From assembly GCF_009910365.1 (NCBI RefSeq), contig NZ_CP036423.1:1488001-1552000 (forward strand): 64,000 nt of DNA, given 5' to 3'. The stretch comes from Aequoribacter fuscus (lineage in GTDB: Bacteria; Pseudomonadota; Gammaproteobacteria; Pseudomonadales; Halieaceae). Made by a program: the position numbers and the translations under genes. The notes beneath the pieces were generated by a model that did no database searches, was not told where the DNA came from, and saw only the letters and a program-made list of their open reading frames with translations. Every line of letters begins with the position of its first letter. Position 1 is the first letter of the stretch. Positions 37,173 through 46,356 of this stretch are shown here, piece by piece.

Positions 37173-38472
37173 GGCTCTGACCCGGACGAAGATAGTCTTT
37201 TGGATCAATGGCGTTCCAGGCAACTAGGTCGGAGATGGAGATACGGAAGCGGTCCGCAATCTTATACAAAGAATCACCGCGTTTTACGGTGTAACGCATA
37301 GAGGCGCGGTAGACCCGCCGGCCGTCAGCGAGCAGGGTGCTCTCGCCTCCGGTGGGAATCATCAGGGTGTCACCAGCGCGGATGAAACTGCCCTTAATGT
37401 CGTTCGCGGCACGCAGTAGCGCAACCTCCAAATCAAACCGTTTTGCTATTCGAATCAGACTGTCGCCCGGCTGAATGGTGTAACGATGCCACTGTGTCCG
37501 AGGTGTGTCGGGTAGCGATTGTGCCAGCGCCAGCGCCTGATCTGCGATCTCCACTGGCACCAAAATTTCGGGCGAACCGTTGGGGTCGGTAGCCCACCGC
37601 AAGATGCCCGGATTAAATCGTCGGATAAGCGACTCATCTACATTGAGCTGCTTGGCAAAACTGCTCACTTCTATTTGGCCGTTGACCGCTATCGCCGTGA
37701 ACGATTGTGTGTTTGGGACGGGCGGGAGGGTGACCTCGTGCGCCTGCGGGTTTTTGATAATCTGCGCTAACGCCAGCAAGCGAGGTAGATAATGTTTGGT
37801 TTCGGTGGGGAGTTTCAACGACCAGTAGTCGGTCGGTAGCCCTTTCTTGGCGTTGGCACGCTGCGCGCGTTTAACGCGAGTTTCCCCCGCGTTGTAGGCC
37901 GATAACGCCAGTAACCAATCGCCGTCAAAGCGGGCGTTGAGTGACTCGAGGTAATCTAGCGCCGCCTCGGTCGAGTCGCGGATGTCCAGACGTCCGTCAT
38001 ACCACCAGTTTTGCTGCAAACCTAGGTGTTTGCCTGTTCGCGGCATAATCTGCCAGAGACCCGCAGCGCTTCTATGCGACATGGACTGGGGCAGCAATGT
38101 ACTTTCTACAATGGGGAGTAGGGCGAGCTCAATAGGAAGATCGCGTTCTTCAACTCGCTCAACGATGTAGTGTAAATACCAACTTGCACGTTCCGACAGG
38201 GCATCAAACAAGCCGGTCTGCTTGAGATAATGCGCTCGTTGCGCGATGACTGTTGGGTGGTCGGGGTAGGACCATACGAGGTCTCGCCGAATACGATCCC
38301 ACAAGTCGACCGCCGGCATCGGTGTAACCTCAACATTGAGGGGTGCCGGTACGGCTCTCACTTCGGGCTGGGGTGGTGCGATGCTACTTGTTTGCTCTGG
38401 TGGCAATGTCGTGCAGGCGCACAGTACCCCCAACAGCACGATGGTGGTGAGAGGTCTCAGATTAACGCTCAA
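37147..38472 (-). CDS. mltD: membrane-bound lytic murein transglycosylase D, LysM lipoprotein
   Basis: 441-residue outer-membrane lipoprotein that cleaves peptidoglycan glycan strands. Lipobox VLCAC near residue 20, SLT domain with catalytic Glu in LLPIVESTLLP and the motifs SAAGLWQIMPRTG and LALSAYNAGE, then two C-terminal LysM repeats (RYTIQPGDSLIRIAKRF and RYTVKRGDSLYKIADRF). TTG at 38472 is preferred as start: GGAAGGA lies six bases upstream and the codon overlaps the gloB stop as TTGA. A GTG at 38487 is possible but has no ribosome site. Its 3' end overlaps the convergent AddA-like gene by 26 bp. Confidence 0.93.
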   Translation of the reverse strand: MSVNLRPLTTIVLLGVLCACTTLPPEQTSSIAPPQPEVRAVPAPLNVEVTPMPAVDLWDRIRRDLVWSYPDHPTVIAQRAHYLKQTGLFDALSERASWYLHYIVERVEERDLPIELALLPIVESTLLPQSMSHRSAAGLWQIMPRTGKHLGLQQNWWYDGRLDIRDSTEAALDYLESLNARFDGDWLLALSAYNAGETRVKRAQRANAKKGLPTDYWSLKLPTETKHYLPRLLALAQIIKNPQAHEVTLPPVPNTQSFTAIAVNGQIEVSSFAKQLNVDESLIRRFNPGILRWATDPNGSPEILVPVEIADQALALAQSLPDTPRTQWHRYTIQPGDSLIRIAKRFDLEVALLRAANDIKGSFIRAGDTLMIPTGGESTLLADGRRVYRASMRYTVKRGDSLYKIADRFRISISDLVAWNAIDPKDYLRPGQSLTLFPSES

Positions 38473-39227
38473 AATGCGTCCTTCCACTGGCGAATGACAC
38501 GAAACACGTCATCGGCATTGTGCACTGGCTCTTTGTTCTGCGCGCTATGAATGATCGCTGGCGCGTCCCATCTCAGGAAAGGGTTGCTGCGACATTCCTC
38601 CTCAAGCGTCGTGGGCAGCGTGGGCTCGTTGAGTCCCCGCAGGCGAGAGACTTCGGCCACTCGCGCTTGCAGCGCGGGGTTAGCTGGATCGACCGCGAGC
38701 GCGAACCGTAAATTGGCCGCAGTGTACTCATGGGCACAGTAAACGCGTGTGCTCGCGGGCAGTTCTCGCAAGGACGCTAAGGAATTCCGCATTTGCTCGA
38801 ATGTCCCCTCAAACACGCGTCCGCAGCCGCCGCTGAACAGGGTATCGCCGCAAAACAAAGCCTTGTGTTCAGGCAAATAATACGCGATGTGGTCTAAAGT
38901 GTGTCCGGGCACAGCGAGTACATGGATATCGAGCGATTCAAGTATCAATTGGCTGTGGTCACCCACCCGCTGAGTCAGCCCATCAAAGGGAGAGTTTTGG
39001 GGACCAATCACCGGTATACTTCTGGCGTTGGTCAGCGCCTCAATACCACCCGTGTGATCAAAGTGATGATGCGTCACTAGGATCCCAGCGAGCTCAAGGC
39101 CGTTGTCGCTGAGGTAGGTGTGGACTGCGTCAGCGTCGCCGGGATCGACTACAATAGCGCGACGGCTGTCTAAATGAAGACACCAAATGTAGTTGTCAGT
39201 AAAGGCTGGGATTGGGACAATGTTCAC
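38469..39227 (-). CDS. gloB: hydroxyacylglutathione hydrolase (glyoxalase II)
   Basis: Zinc metallo-beta-lactamase-fold thioesterase that hydrolyses S-lactoylglutathione in methylglyoxal detoxification. 252 residues. Metal motif THHHFDHTGG at residue ~52, CGDTLFSGGCGR, and C-terminal YCAHEYTAANLRFA are GloB-specific and distinguish it from the persulfide dioxygenase at 52 kb. Next to mltD, rnhA and dnaQ as in most gammaproteobacteria. Confidence 0.96.
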   Translation of the reverse strand: MNIVPIPAFTDNYIWCLHLDSRRAIVVDPGDADAVHTYLSDNGLELAGILVTHHHFDHTGGIEALTNARSIPVIGPQNSPFDGLTQRVGDHSQLILESLDIHVLAVPGHTLDHIAYYLPEHKALFCGDTLFSGGCGRVFEGTFEQMRNSLASLRELPASTRVYCAHEYTAANLRFALAVDPANPALQARVAEVSRLRGLNEPTLPTTLEEECRSNPFLRWDAPAIIHSAQNKEPVHNADDVFRVIRQWKDAF

Positions 39228-39280
39228 GTCGGGTCGCTTTTGAAAGTGGACTTCAATGTAAGCCCCAAGGGTAAACCACT

Positions 39281-40039
39281 ATGAGTGTGTCAACAAGACA
39301 AAGCGAGATCATTCAGCAATGGTACCATCGGCCATCGCTGCAGGATGCGCTTGCCTGCGTTAAGCGCGAGTTGGACCAGGCGCTGCCAACCTGTTTTGGA
39401 TATCATCTCGTTCAGTTGGCCGATATTCGCTTCGTTGCCTGCTATCAAAGTTCAAAAATTAATCACTGCGTTCGATGCCAGCCTGACGGTGAGGTTGTGT
39501 CTGAGTCCGAGCATCTGCCGTTCGATGCAGACAGTATTGACGTGCTGATCGCGATGCACAGTTTGGACACGTCCTCGAACCCGCACCAGGTGCTCCGAGA
39601 AATACAGCGTGTTTTGGCGCCGCAGGGCCAGTTGTTTTTGCTTGGCTTGAACCCCAGTAGCCTCAGCGCACTGAGTGGACTGCTTGCGAAGCTCACATTG
39701 CGGGAGCAAACAAGCCCGCGATCGGCATTGAGCGTGCATCGCTTAGATGATTGGTTCCGGTTGTTGGGAATGGAGCGAACTCGCCTGCGGTATTTCGCGC
39801 ACTTGCCATACTCTGGCACTCACTCCAAACTGAGTCGAGCGCTCTCTAAGGTGACACGGTGGTTGGAGGCGCATCGAATGCCGGCGGGGCGCTTGTATTT
39901 TATTCGTGCGACCAAGCAGGTCTGTGCGATCAACAGACCCCATTTGGCTCGTTTTAGGCCGAGACTGAGGACCATCGGTATAGGTAAGTCCGTGGTAACC
40001 TCCAGACAAACTAAGGAAACGCTGCAAAATAATGACTAG
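39281..40039 (+). CDS. SAM-dependent methyltransferase
   Basis: 252-residue class I methyltransferase, poorly conserved at its glycine-rich motif I but with the post-motif [18 protein letters not shown] and the [17 protein letters not shown] motif typical of Methyltransf_11 proteins. It occupies the conserved place between gloB (divergent) and rnhA in gammaproteobacteria. Substrate unknown. Overlaps rnhA by eight bases. Confidence 0.85.
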   Translation: MSVSTRQSEIIQQWYHRPSLQDALACVKRELDQALPTCFGYHLVQLADIRFVACYQSSKINHCVRCQPDGEVVSESEHLPFDADSIDVLIAMHSLDTSSNPHQVLREIQRVLAPQGQLFLLGLNPSSLSALSGLLAKLTLREQTSPRSALSVHRLDDWFRLLGMERTRLRYFAHLPYSGTHSKLSRALSKVTRWLEAHRMPAGRLYFIRATKQVCAINRPHLARFRPRLRTIGIGKSVVTSRQTKETLQNND

Positions 40040-40478
40040 AAATGTCGTGATTTACACTGATGGGGCATGCAAAGGCAACCCAGGTATCGGTGGGTGGGGT
40101 GCGTGGCTTCGTGCTGGCGAGCATGAAAAAGAAATGTGTGGAGGTGAGCATGACACCACAAACAATCGCATGGAGCTGACCGCCACCATAAAGGCTCTTG
40201 AAACCTTGAAAGTACCCTGTACCGTCGACATTTACACGGACTCTGTTTACGTGCGTGATGGTGTGACGAAGTGGATGTCGAACTGGAAGCGCAATAATTG
40301 GCGCACTGCGTCGAAACAACTGGTAAAGAACAAAGATCTTTGGCAAGCGCTCGATGCAGCCATTGGTCAGCACGAAATCAACTGGCATTGGGTGAAAGGT
40401 CACAGTGGTAATCAGGGCAACGAGCGTGCGGATCAACTCGCCAATCAGGGCATTGAACAGCTGAGGGCAGCGTCATGA
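40032..40478 (+). CDS. rnhA: ribonuclease HI
   Basis: Removes RNA from RNA-DNA hybrids during replication and R-loop turnover. 148 residues. Catalytic carboxylates Asp10, Glu48, Asp70 and Asp134 and His124 all fall at E. coli RNase HI positions. Its stop overlaps the dnaQ start by four bases, whereas in E. coli the two genes are divergent. Confidence 0.98.
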   Translation: MTRNVVIYTDGACKGNPGIGGWGAWLRAGEHEKEMCGGEHDTTNNRMELTATIKALETLKVPCTVDIYTDSVYVRDGVTKWMSNWKRNNWRTASKQLVKNKDLWQALDAAIGQHEINWHWVKGHSGNQGNERADQLANQGIEQLRAAS

Positions 40479-41218
40479 GACAAATTGTGTTGGATACCGA
40501 AACAACGGGTTTAGAAACCTCGGACGGTCATCGGGTCATCGAAATCGGGTGTGTTGAGCTCATCAATAGGCGCTTATCCGGCCGTCACTTTCATCAATAC
40601 ATTAATCCTCAGCGCGAGGTGGATCCCGGCGCTATGGAAGTGCACGGTATCAGCAATGAATTTTTGCAGGATAAACCCCTGTTTTCTGCGATTGCAGATG
40701 AATTTCTGGAATTCATCAAAGGCGCGGAACTTATCATTCACAACGCGCCCTTCGATATTGGGTTTTTGGATTACGAGTTAAGCCTTGAGAGTGAGCGTCG
40801 CGCGGCACCGATGCCCACAGTAGAGTCCCTGTGTGGGGTCATTGACACGCTGGTCATGGCGCGCAGAAAACACCCCGGGCAGCGCAATACGCTGGACGCC
40901 TTGTGCACTCGCTATGATGTGGATAACTCCAGTCGTGATTTGCACGGCGCCTTATTGGACTCTGAGATTCTCGCCGACGTGTACTTGGCGATGACCGGCG
41001 GACAAACTGCCTTGACACTGCAGTCTGAAAATCGTGAGGGTGGTGAGCAGTCAAATTGGGTGACGGGCGAAATTGTGCGGGTTCAGCGAGCGGGTCTCTC
41101 TTTGCCTGTGGTGCCTGCGAACGCTGAGGAGTCACAAGCCCATGAGGCGTATCTAGATTTGTTGGATAATAAAAGTGACGGCGCCCTATGGCGCCGTCTC
41201 GATGAATCCCTGACTTGA
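40475..41218 (+). CDS. dnaQ: DNA polymerase III epsilon subunit (proofreading exonuclease)
   Basis: 3'-5' exonuclease subunit of the replicative polymerase. 247 residues. ExoI motif [10 protein letters not shown], Exo[15 protein letters not shown], and ExoIII region [17 protein letters not shown] with the catalytic His and Asp. The C-terminal tail that binds the alpha subunit follows. A strong hairpin is embedded in its last codons. Confidence 0.96.
   Translation: MRQIVLDTETTGLETSDGHRVIEIGCVELINRRLSGRHFHQYINPQREVDPGAMEVHGISNEFLQDKPLFSAIADEFLEFIKGAELIIHNAPFDIGFLDYELSLESERRAAPMPTVESLCGVIDTLVMARRKHPGQRNTLDALCTRYDVDNSSRDLHGALLDSEILADVYLAMTGGQTALTLQSENREGGEQSNWVTGEIVRVQRAGLSLPVVPANAEESQAHEAYLDLLDNKSDGALWRRLDESLT
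41177..41198. repeat. perfect 9-bp GC hairpin inside the dnaQ 3' end, convergent junction
   Basis: GACGGCGCC, loop CTAT, GGCGCCGTC, ending 20 bases before the dnaQ stop and facing the convergent nhaB gene 9 bp further. No U-tract follows. Confidence 0.7.
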
Positions 41219-41226
41219 CTTGCATG

Positions 41227-42732
41227 TCATAGAAATTCCCAAACGCAAAACAAGCCAACGGAAGTAAGCACACAAGTATACGGAAATGCCATAATCACCA
41301 TGCGACCGTAGGATAGGCGAATTAAGGGCGCGAGAGCAGAAGTCAGCAGGAATAAGAACGCGGCCTGACCATTGGGTGTGGCGACGCTGGGCAGGTTGGT
41401 GCCGGTGTTAATTGCAACAGCCATGTGGTCAAACTCCAACCGAGTAATTGTACCGGCATCTAGTGCTTGTTTTACCTCGCTGATGTATACCGTTGCAACA
41501 AACACGTTGTCACTAATCATTGATAACACGCCGTTAGCCAAAAAGAACATGGACGGCCGAATGTCTGAATTCATGTGCAATACGGCGTCGATAACCGGAG
41601 TAAATAGATGTTGCTCGTGAATGACCGCGACAATGGCAAAGAACACGACTAAAAGCGCGGTAAACGGTAAGGCCTCCTCAAACGCGTGGCCAATCTGATG
41701 CTCTTCGACGATGCCGTTGAAGGCCGTTAACAGCACAATCACCATAAGTCCAATAAGGCCTACAGCCGCCCAATGCATCGCTAAAGCTACCACAAGTATA
41801 ACGGCCACCAAGCCTTGCACTGCGAGTTTGGCATTGCTGGTTGGATTGCGTTTGATTTCTTCCCCGCGCTGGAAGTCTTCTAATACCAATCGCACGTTGT
41901 GGGGCAGTTCGGCACCGTAACCAAATTTACCTGTCACCTCTAAGAAGTAACAGGTCAGCAAACCTGCGACGAGTACCGGCATGGTAATCGGTGCCATTTT
42001 GATGAAGAAGCCTACGAAGTCCCAGCCGGCTACGGTGGCGATAAGCAAGTTTTGTGGTTCGCCGACCAGTGTGCAAACACCACCAAGTGCGGTGCCTACG
42101 GCGCCATGCATCAACAGAGATCGAAGAAAAGCACGAAATTGCTCTAGATCTTCATGATGATGCTCGTGAATACTGACGTCGTCGGCGTGGTCGTGATCGA
42201 TATGCTGCAAATTTTTCCCAGAAGCAAAACGGTGGTACACAGCATAAAAGCCGACGCCAACGCTGATCAGAACGGCGGTTACAGTAAGAGCATCTAAAAA
42301 AGCGGAAAGAACTGCGGCTACTAGAGAAAACATCAGGGCTAAAACCTTCTTGGACTTAACGTTCAAGAGAAGCTTAGTAAAAACAAATAACAACAAGTCC
42401 TTCATGAAGTAAATGCCCGCCACCATAAACATTAAGAGTAAGATGACCTCAAAGTTTGCCGCGGCCTCATGATAAACCGCTTCGGGCGAAGCCATGCCCA
42501 TCAGCACAGCTTCGATGGCGAGCAAGCCACCCGGTTGCAGGGGGTAACAGCGTAAGGCCAGTGCTAATGTAAAAATGAACTCCGCTATCAAACACCAGCC
42601 CAAAAAAAACGGGCCTGCAATGGCTAAAATAATCGGGTTGATAATAAGAAAGCCAATAATCGTTTGTTTGTACCAGTTCGGCGAGTTGCCAAGGAAGTTG
42701 CCCCAAAGGGCGCTGGCTGTGCTGTCGCTCAT
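41227..42732 (-). CDS. nhaB: Na+/H+ antiporter NhaB with a His-rich loop
   Basis: 501-residue inner-membrane sodium/proton antiporter with about 12 membrane segments. [23 protein letters not shown] (split here at residues 148-170), [25 protein letters not shown] and [14 protein letters not shown] are NhaB signatures. A cytosolic loop at residues 177-193 contains seven histidines (HIDHDHADD and IHEHHHED), which is more than in the proteins I know. Start at 42732 is preferred over ATG 42768 because it gives the family N-terminus and has GGGA upstream. Confidence 0.93.
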   Translation of the reverse strand: MSDSTASALWGNFLGNSPNWYKQTIIGFLIINPIILAIAGPFFLGWCLIAEFIFTLALALRCYPLQPGGLLAIEAVLMGMASPEAVYHEAAANFEVILLLMFMVAGIYFMKDLLLFVFTKLLLNVKSKKVLALMFSLVAAVLSAFLDALTVTAVLISVGVGFYAVYHRFASGKNLQHIDHDHADDVSIHEHHHEDLEQFRAFLRSLLMHGAVGTALGGVCTLVGEPQNLLIATVAGWDFVGFFIKMAPITMPVLVAGLLTCYFLEVTGKFGYGAELPHNVRLVLEDFQRGEEIKRNPTSNAKLAVQGLVAVILVVALAMHWAAVGLIGLMVIVLLTAFNGIVEEHQIGHAFEEALPFTALLVVFFAIVAVIHEQHLFTPVIDAVLHMNSDIRPSMFFLANGVLSMISDNVFVATVYISEVKQALDAGTITRLEFDHMAVAINTGTNLPSVATPNGQAAFLFLLTSALAPLIRLSYGRMVIMAFPYTCVLTSVGLFCVWEFL

Positions 42733-42848
42733 TATTATTTCCCGTTTAGTCGTGAATAAAGTGCTCAAGTCTATGCCATGCGCAGTCCCCTGAAAAGTGG
42801 CCAGAGCAATTTAGCGTCGACTTGCTCTGACACACACAAGGGCATACC

Positions 42849-43688
42849 ATGCCAAGCCTCAAGCGGTATGACGGAAATACTATGAATAATGACGATCAAA
42901 TATTAATTTTTCATGAAGGGGAGCTGGTGTGTGATATGCACCTGCAACCGGGGTATCTTCATAAAGCTTTGCATGTTGAACCGGAATTGCTCGACCCAAA
43001 CAGTCGCCAAGAAGTTGGCGAATACGATGGACAGCGCGTAAGTGCTTATCACACCGCCAAAGGTGTCGCACTTGACCCTATGCGGTTTATGCCGACGAAT
43101 TTGTATAGGGTGTTACCTCAAGCGCCAATGCCAGACCGGGACATCATCTCAAGAGGTGCTCATTTGGCACATTGGCGTCATACCCATCGTTTTTGTGGCG
43201 TCTGTGGATCGCGAAACACGGTGCATCCCAGCGAGCCCGGTTTGCAGTGTGAAGGTTGCGGGTTTACATCGTATCCTCGCGTATCGCCCTGCGGGATTGC
43301 TCTTGTCGTTGATGGCGATCGACTGCTTTTAGCGCGCAATGCACGCTTCCCTCGGCCTATGTTCTCGACGCTCGCAGGTTTCGTGGAGGCGGGTGAAAGT
43401 GCCGAACAAACGATTGCTCGGGAGATTTTCGAGGAAGTCGGCTTGGTCAGCGGAAAGCTACAGTATTTCGACTCGCAGGCTTGGCCATTTCCAGATCAGC
43501 TGATGCTGGGCTACTTTGCCCAGTACGTGGGCGGTGAGATTCAGGTAGACGGGGTAGAAATCGCCGAGGCTCAGTGGTTCGATTATCGCGACCTACCCAG
43601 AAATATCCCGCCAACCATGAGCATTGCAGGGCGTTTGATTCAGCATTATTGCGAACTTCGGGATCAACAAATTAACTTATTTGAGTAG
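42849..43688 (+). CDS. nudC: NAD(+)/NADH diphosphatase NudC
   Basis: Nudix hydrolase that cleaves NADH and can remove NAD caps from RNA. 279 residues. Zinc ribbon CGVCGS and CEGCGFTSYPRVSP in the middle, Nudix box GFVEAGESAEQTIAREIFEEVG near residues 178-199 (split: GFVEAGES, REIFEEVG), and SQAWPFPDQLMLGY as in NudC. AAGGG before ATG 42849 favours that start; ATG 42882 is possible. Confidence 0.93.
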   Translation: MPSLKRYDGNTMNNDDQILIFHEGELVCDMHLQPGYLHKALHVEPELLDPNSRQEVGEYDGQRVSAYHTAKGVALDPMRFMPTNLYRVLPQAPMPDRDIISRGAHLAHWRHTHRFCGVCGSRNTVHPSEPGLQCEGCGFTSYPRVSPCGIALVVDGDRLLLARNARFPRPMFSTLAGFVEAGESAEQTIAREIFEEVGLVSGKLQYFDSQAWPFPDQLMLGYFAQYVGGEIQVDGVEIAEAQWFDYRDLPRNIPPTMSIAGRLIQHYCELRDQQINLFE

Positions 43689-43696
43689 GTCTGACC

Positions 43697-44752
43697 ATGG
43701 AATGGATCGCCGATTACGGTGTGTTTTTGCTGAAAAGTGTCACGGTTTTGGTGGCGCTCATTGTGTTTGTCGGATTTGTCGCGAGCCTCAGTCAGCGACA
43801 AAAAGGTGATCAGCGCGAGGGTCGAGTCAAAATTCAAAGCTTGAACGATGACCACGAAGATAATCTCGATGATTTTCTCGCCTCGGTGTTAGAGCCTGAG
43901 GACTACAAGCGCCACAAAAAGGACGAGAAAAAGACCAAAAAAGCTCAGGCCAAAGCCTCAAAAAAGGCGGATAAAAAGGCCGACGCGGAAGAAGCAGCCC
44001 GGCCTCGGGTATTTGTCATGGATTTTGATGGCGACATCAAGGCCTCGGCAGTAGAGGGGTTACGTAAAGAGATTAGCACGCTGGTGGCCAATAAGGCTGA
44101 GGGAGACACCGTCATCTTACGGTTGGAGAGTCCAGGAGGCATGGTTCATAGCTACGGCCTGGCAGCAAGCCAACTCGATCGAATTAAAAATGCGGGCATT
44201 AAGTTAATCGTCAGTGTCGATGCGGTTGCGGCCAGTGGTGGGTATATGATGGCCTGCGTTGCGGATGAGATTGCGGCTGCACCTTTCAGCGTCATTGGCT
44301 CGATTGGCGTGGTTGCTCAGGTGCCCAACGTGCACCGGTTGCTGAAAAAGAATGACGTAGATGTTGAGATCCTAACGGCGGGTAAATACAAGCGCACATT
44401 GACCGTGTTGGGTGAGAACACCGAAGAGGGGCGTCAAAAATTCATTGAGGATTTAGAGTCAACCCACGATCTTTTCAAAGCCTTTGTTCAAGAGCATCGG
44501 CCCAATCTCGACATCGAAGCTGTTGCTACCGGTGAGATTTGGTACGGTAAAGAGGCGGTCAATAAAGGGTTGGTCGATCGGATAGCGACAAGTGATGACC
44601 TCATTTTGGAGGCGCTGCAGACCAGCCAGGTTTTTCGGGTGAGTTACGAGCAAAAAAGAACCCTGGCTGAGCGCTTAGGGTTTGCGGCGGAGCAGGGTGT
44701 TGTCAAAGCCTTTGAGCAGCTCTGGGCACAGCAATCAAAGCGATGGTTTTGA
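43697..44752 (+). CDS. sohB: S49 family inner-membrane protease SohB
   Basis: 351-residue putative membrane serine protease. One N-terminal membrane segment (SVTVLVALIVFVGFVASL), a lysine-rich linker (KKDEKKTKKAQAKASKK), then the signal-peptide-peptidase A-like domain with RLESPGGMVHSYG, the catalytic Ser in AVAASGGYMMA and the catalytic Lys downstream in the KYKR stretch. Substrates are unknown. Follows nudC after 8 bp. Confidence 0.92.
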   Translation: MEWIADYGVFLLKSVTVLVALIVFVGFVASLSQRQKGDQREGRVKIQSLNDDHEDNLDDFLASVLEPEDYKRHKKDEKKTKKAQAKASKKADKKADAEEAARPRVFVMDFDGDIKASAVEGLRKEISTLVANKAEGDTVILRLESPGGMVHSYGLAASQLDRIKNAGIKLIVSVDAVAASGGYMMACVADEIAAAPFSVIGSIGVVAQVPNVHRLLKKNDVDVEILTAGKYKRTLTVLGENTEEGRQKFIEDLESTHDLFKAFVQEHRPNLDIEAVATGEIWYGKEAVNKGLVDRIATSDDLILEALQTSQVFRVSYEQKRTLAERLGFAAEQGVVKAFEQLWAQQSKRWF

Positions 44753-45192
44753 TGAATTGGCGCTATCCTAACCCCTATATCCATGCCATCTGTGTGAGCA
44801 GCGAACATATCGATGGATTAGGTCATAGTAACAACACCCAATACATCCAGTGGTGCGAAGAGGCGGCCTGGGCACATTCTGCGGCGTTGGGCATGAGCTT
44901 AGAAATGTATCAGACTCTGGGGCGTGCTATGGCGGTCGTGCGTAGCGAATTTGATTACCTTAAAGCGACGTATGAGGGAGACGAACTGCTTGTTGGTACA
45001 TGGTTAACCGATATCTCCAAACGCTTGACTATGGAGCGTCGGTTCGAGGTCCGCAAGCAATTCGATGGCACGCTTGTGTGTCAGGGGGTATGGCAATTTG
45101 TGTGCATCCGCCTAGATACAGGTGCTCCGGCCAGAATGCCGCCCGAGTTTGAAGCAGTGTATGCTCCTGCTGTCGTCGGTGTCCCTTCTTAA
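44752..45192 (+). CDS. acyl-CoA thioesterase, 4HBT hot-dog family
   Basis: 146-residue single hot-dog domain protein of the 4-hydroxybenzoyl-CoA thioesterase/YbgC type. The segment DGLGHSNNTQYIQWCEEA carries the Asp-equivalent and Asn residues of the active-site helix. Probably hydrolyses a short or medium acyl-CoA. ATG 44752 overlaps the sohB stop (TGATG), a coupling used several times in this genome; ATG 44743 is the alternative and adds three residues. Confidence 0.83.
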   Translation: MNWRYPNPYIHAICVSSEHIDGLGHSNNTQYIQWCEEAAWAHSAALGMSLEMYQTLGRAMAVVRSEFDYLKATYEGDELLVGTWLTDISKRLTMERRFEVRKQFDGTLVCQGVWQFVCIRLDTGAPARMPPEFEAVYAPAVVGVPS

Positions 45193-45201
45193 GGGATTCT
45201 T
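45182..45201 (+). terminator. short terminator-like hairpin after the thioesterase gene
   Basis: TCCCTT, loop CTT, AAGGGA followed by TTCTT. The stop codon TAA lies within it. Six-base stem and broken U-run make it weak. Confidence 0.4.
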
Positions 45202-45252
45202 AACATTGGGGCTTCACAATAGTCAATAATCATTGATCAGCGAGGTTGTCAG

Positions 45253-45876
45253 ATGAACGGGCTAGTCAGAGTCATCGTAGTATTCGTATTCAGTTGCGCC
45301 AGTGTTTTGGCTTGGTCTGAGGACCTCAAGCAAGTCATTACAGACTGGGAGATCGCTAATTTCACGCTTGAGGGCGATGAACAAAAACGGGCCTTTGATA
45401 CCTTGCTTGAACGCGCCGAGACCCTGCGGTCTGCACCTACAGCAACAGCAAAGAGCTTTTTGTGGGCTGGCATCATCGAGTCGTCGTATGCGGGGGAAAT
45501 AGGGGGCTTGAATGCTTTGGGTCATGCCAAGCAGGCCAAACAAGACTTCGAGTCGGCCTTGAAAGCGGGCGATCCTGAAGTGACGCCGGCGGCCTTAGCG
45601 AGCTTAGGGACTCTGCATTCCAAAGTGCCTGGCTGGCCCATTGGCTTTGGCAATGACAAAAAGGCTCGCAAGTTCTTCGAAGAGGCCGAACAAGCAGGCG
45701 CTGATAACCTAGATTTTTACATGCTTTATGCTGAATACGCCTTAGGTAAAGGCGACAAGGAAAAAGCGTTGTCATTGCTGCAGGCGTCAGAACAGGTGGC
45801 GCCTAGATCTGATCGGCTAATTACTGACGCGGCGCGCATCGCTGAACGTGCGACTTACTACGAGCGGTTGAATTAA
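45253..45876 (+). CDS. periplasmic TPR-like helical-repeat protein
   Basis: 207-residue protein with a Sec signal peptide (LVRVIVVFVFSCASVLAWS, cleavage near residue 22) and alpha-helical repeats resembling tetratricopeptides (DNLDFYMLYAEYALGKGD, EKALSLLQASEQVAP). This pattern is seen in TRAP-transporter-associated and other periplasmic adaptor proteins. No enzymatic motif. GAGG precedes the ATG. Function not assigned. Confidence 0.72.
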   Translation: MNGLVRVIVVFVFSCASVLAWSEDLKQVITDWEIANFTLEGDEQKRAFDTLLERAETLRSAPTATAKSFLWAGIIESSYAGEIGGLNALGHAKQAKQDFESALKAGDPEVTPAALASLGTLHSKVPGWPIGFGNDKKARKFFEEAEQAGADNLDFYMLYAEYALGKGDKEKALSLLQASEQVAPRSDRLITDAARIAERATYYERLN

Positions 45877-45888
45877 AATTTAGGATTC

Positions 45889-46119
45889 TTACTCGGGCTC
45901 AGGCGGCGTGTCTTTTTTGGGCTTTTTACACTGAGCTGCGGCGCCAAGTGCTCGAGTCTCCATTCCTTCCATCGATTCGTCATCACCGAGCAGAACACCG
46001 GCTACGTCATCATCGATCGATTCGCAGGGATCTTCTTGGCTGGGGTCAGTGAGCCATGCTAAAACTGTAATCGTCAGAATCAGCAGCGCGATACTCAAGT
46101 TCCTCAGTAAGGTTTTCAT
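45889..46119 (-). CDS. small hypothetical protein with N-terminal membrane helix
   Basis: 76 residues: a hydrophobic start (NLSIALLILTITVLAWL) that could be an anchor or uncleaved signal, then an acidic middle (SQEDPCESIDDDVAGVLLGDD) split by two Cys overall, and a Lys/Pro-rich tail. No family recognised. The ribosome site is distant (GAGG about 13 nt upstream), so the coding call is moderate. It is convergent with the TPR gene, 12 bp away. Confidence 0.5.
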   Translation of the reverse strand: MKTLLRNLSIALLILTITVLAWLTDPSQEDPCESIDDDVAGVLLGDDESMEGMETRALGAAAQCKKPKKDTPPEPE

Positions 46120-46302
46120 TTTGTGTTTGTAGCCTCAGGTGTCTGATATGTGTTGGATTATTGCATAGGTTACAACCTCGTGTGCGCTTATGCGTTCAAG
46201 TCTCAGGCATAAATGAAGTGTGAGGCGCTAGTGCCGCCAGTTGTTTATACGGCGACGCAATCAGGATGGCAGTCATAATAATGATTTTGTCTATATGTGC
46301 GT

Positions 46303-46316
46303 ATAATATATATTAT
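46303..46316. repeat. 14-bp perfect AT palindrome in an AT-rich intergenic gap
   Basis: ATAATATATATTAT reads the same on both strands. It lies in the 237-bp gap 46120-46356 between the 3' end of an SDR gene and the 5' end of the small hypothetical gene. The surrounding ~70 bp are markedly richer in A/T than the window. No gene or RNA was recognised in the gap. Confidence 0.5.
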
Positions 46317-46356
46317 GTTAAATAAAGGATGTGCAAGTAGTGTTGCCTTGCAGCGG

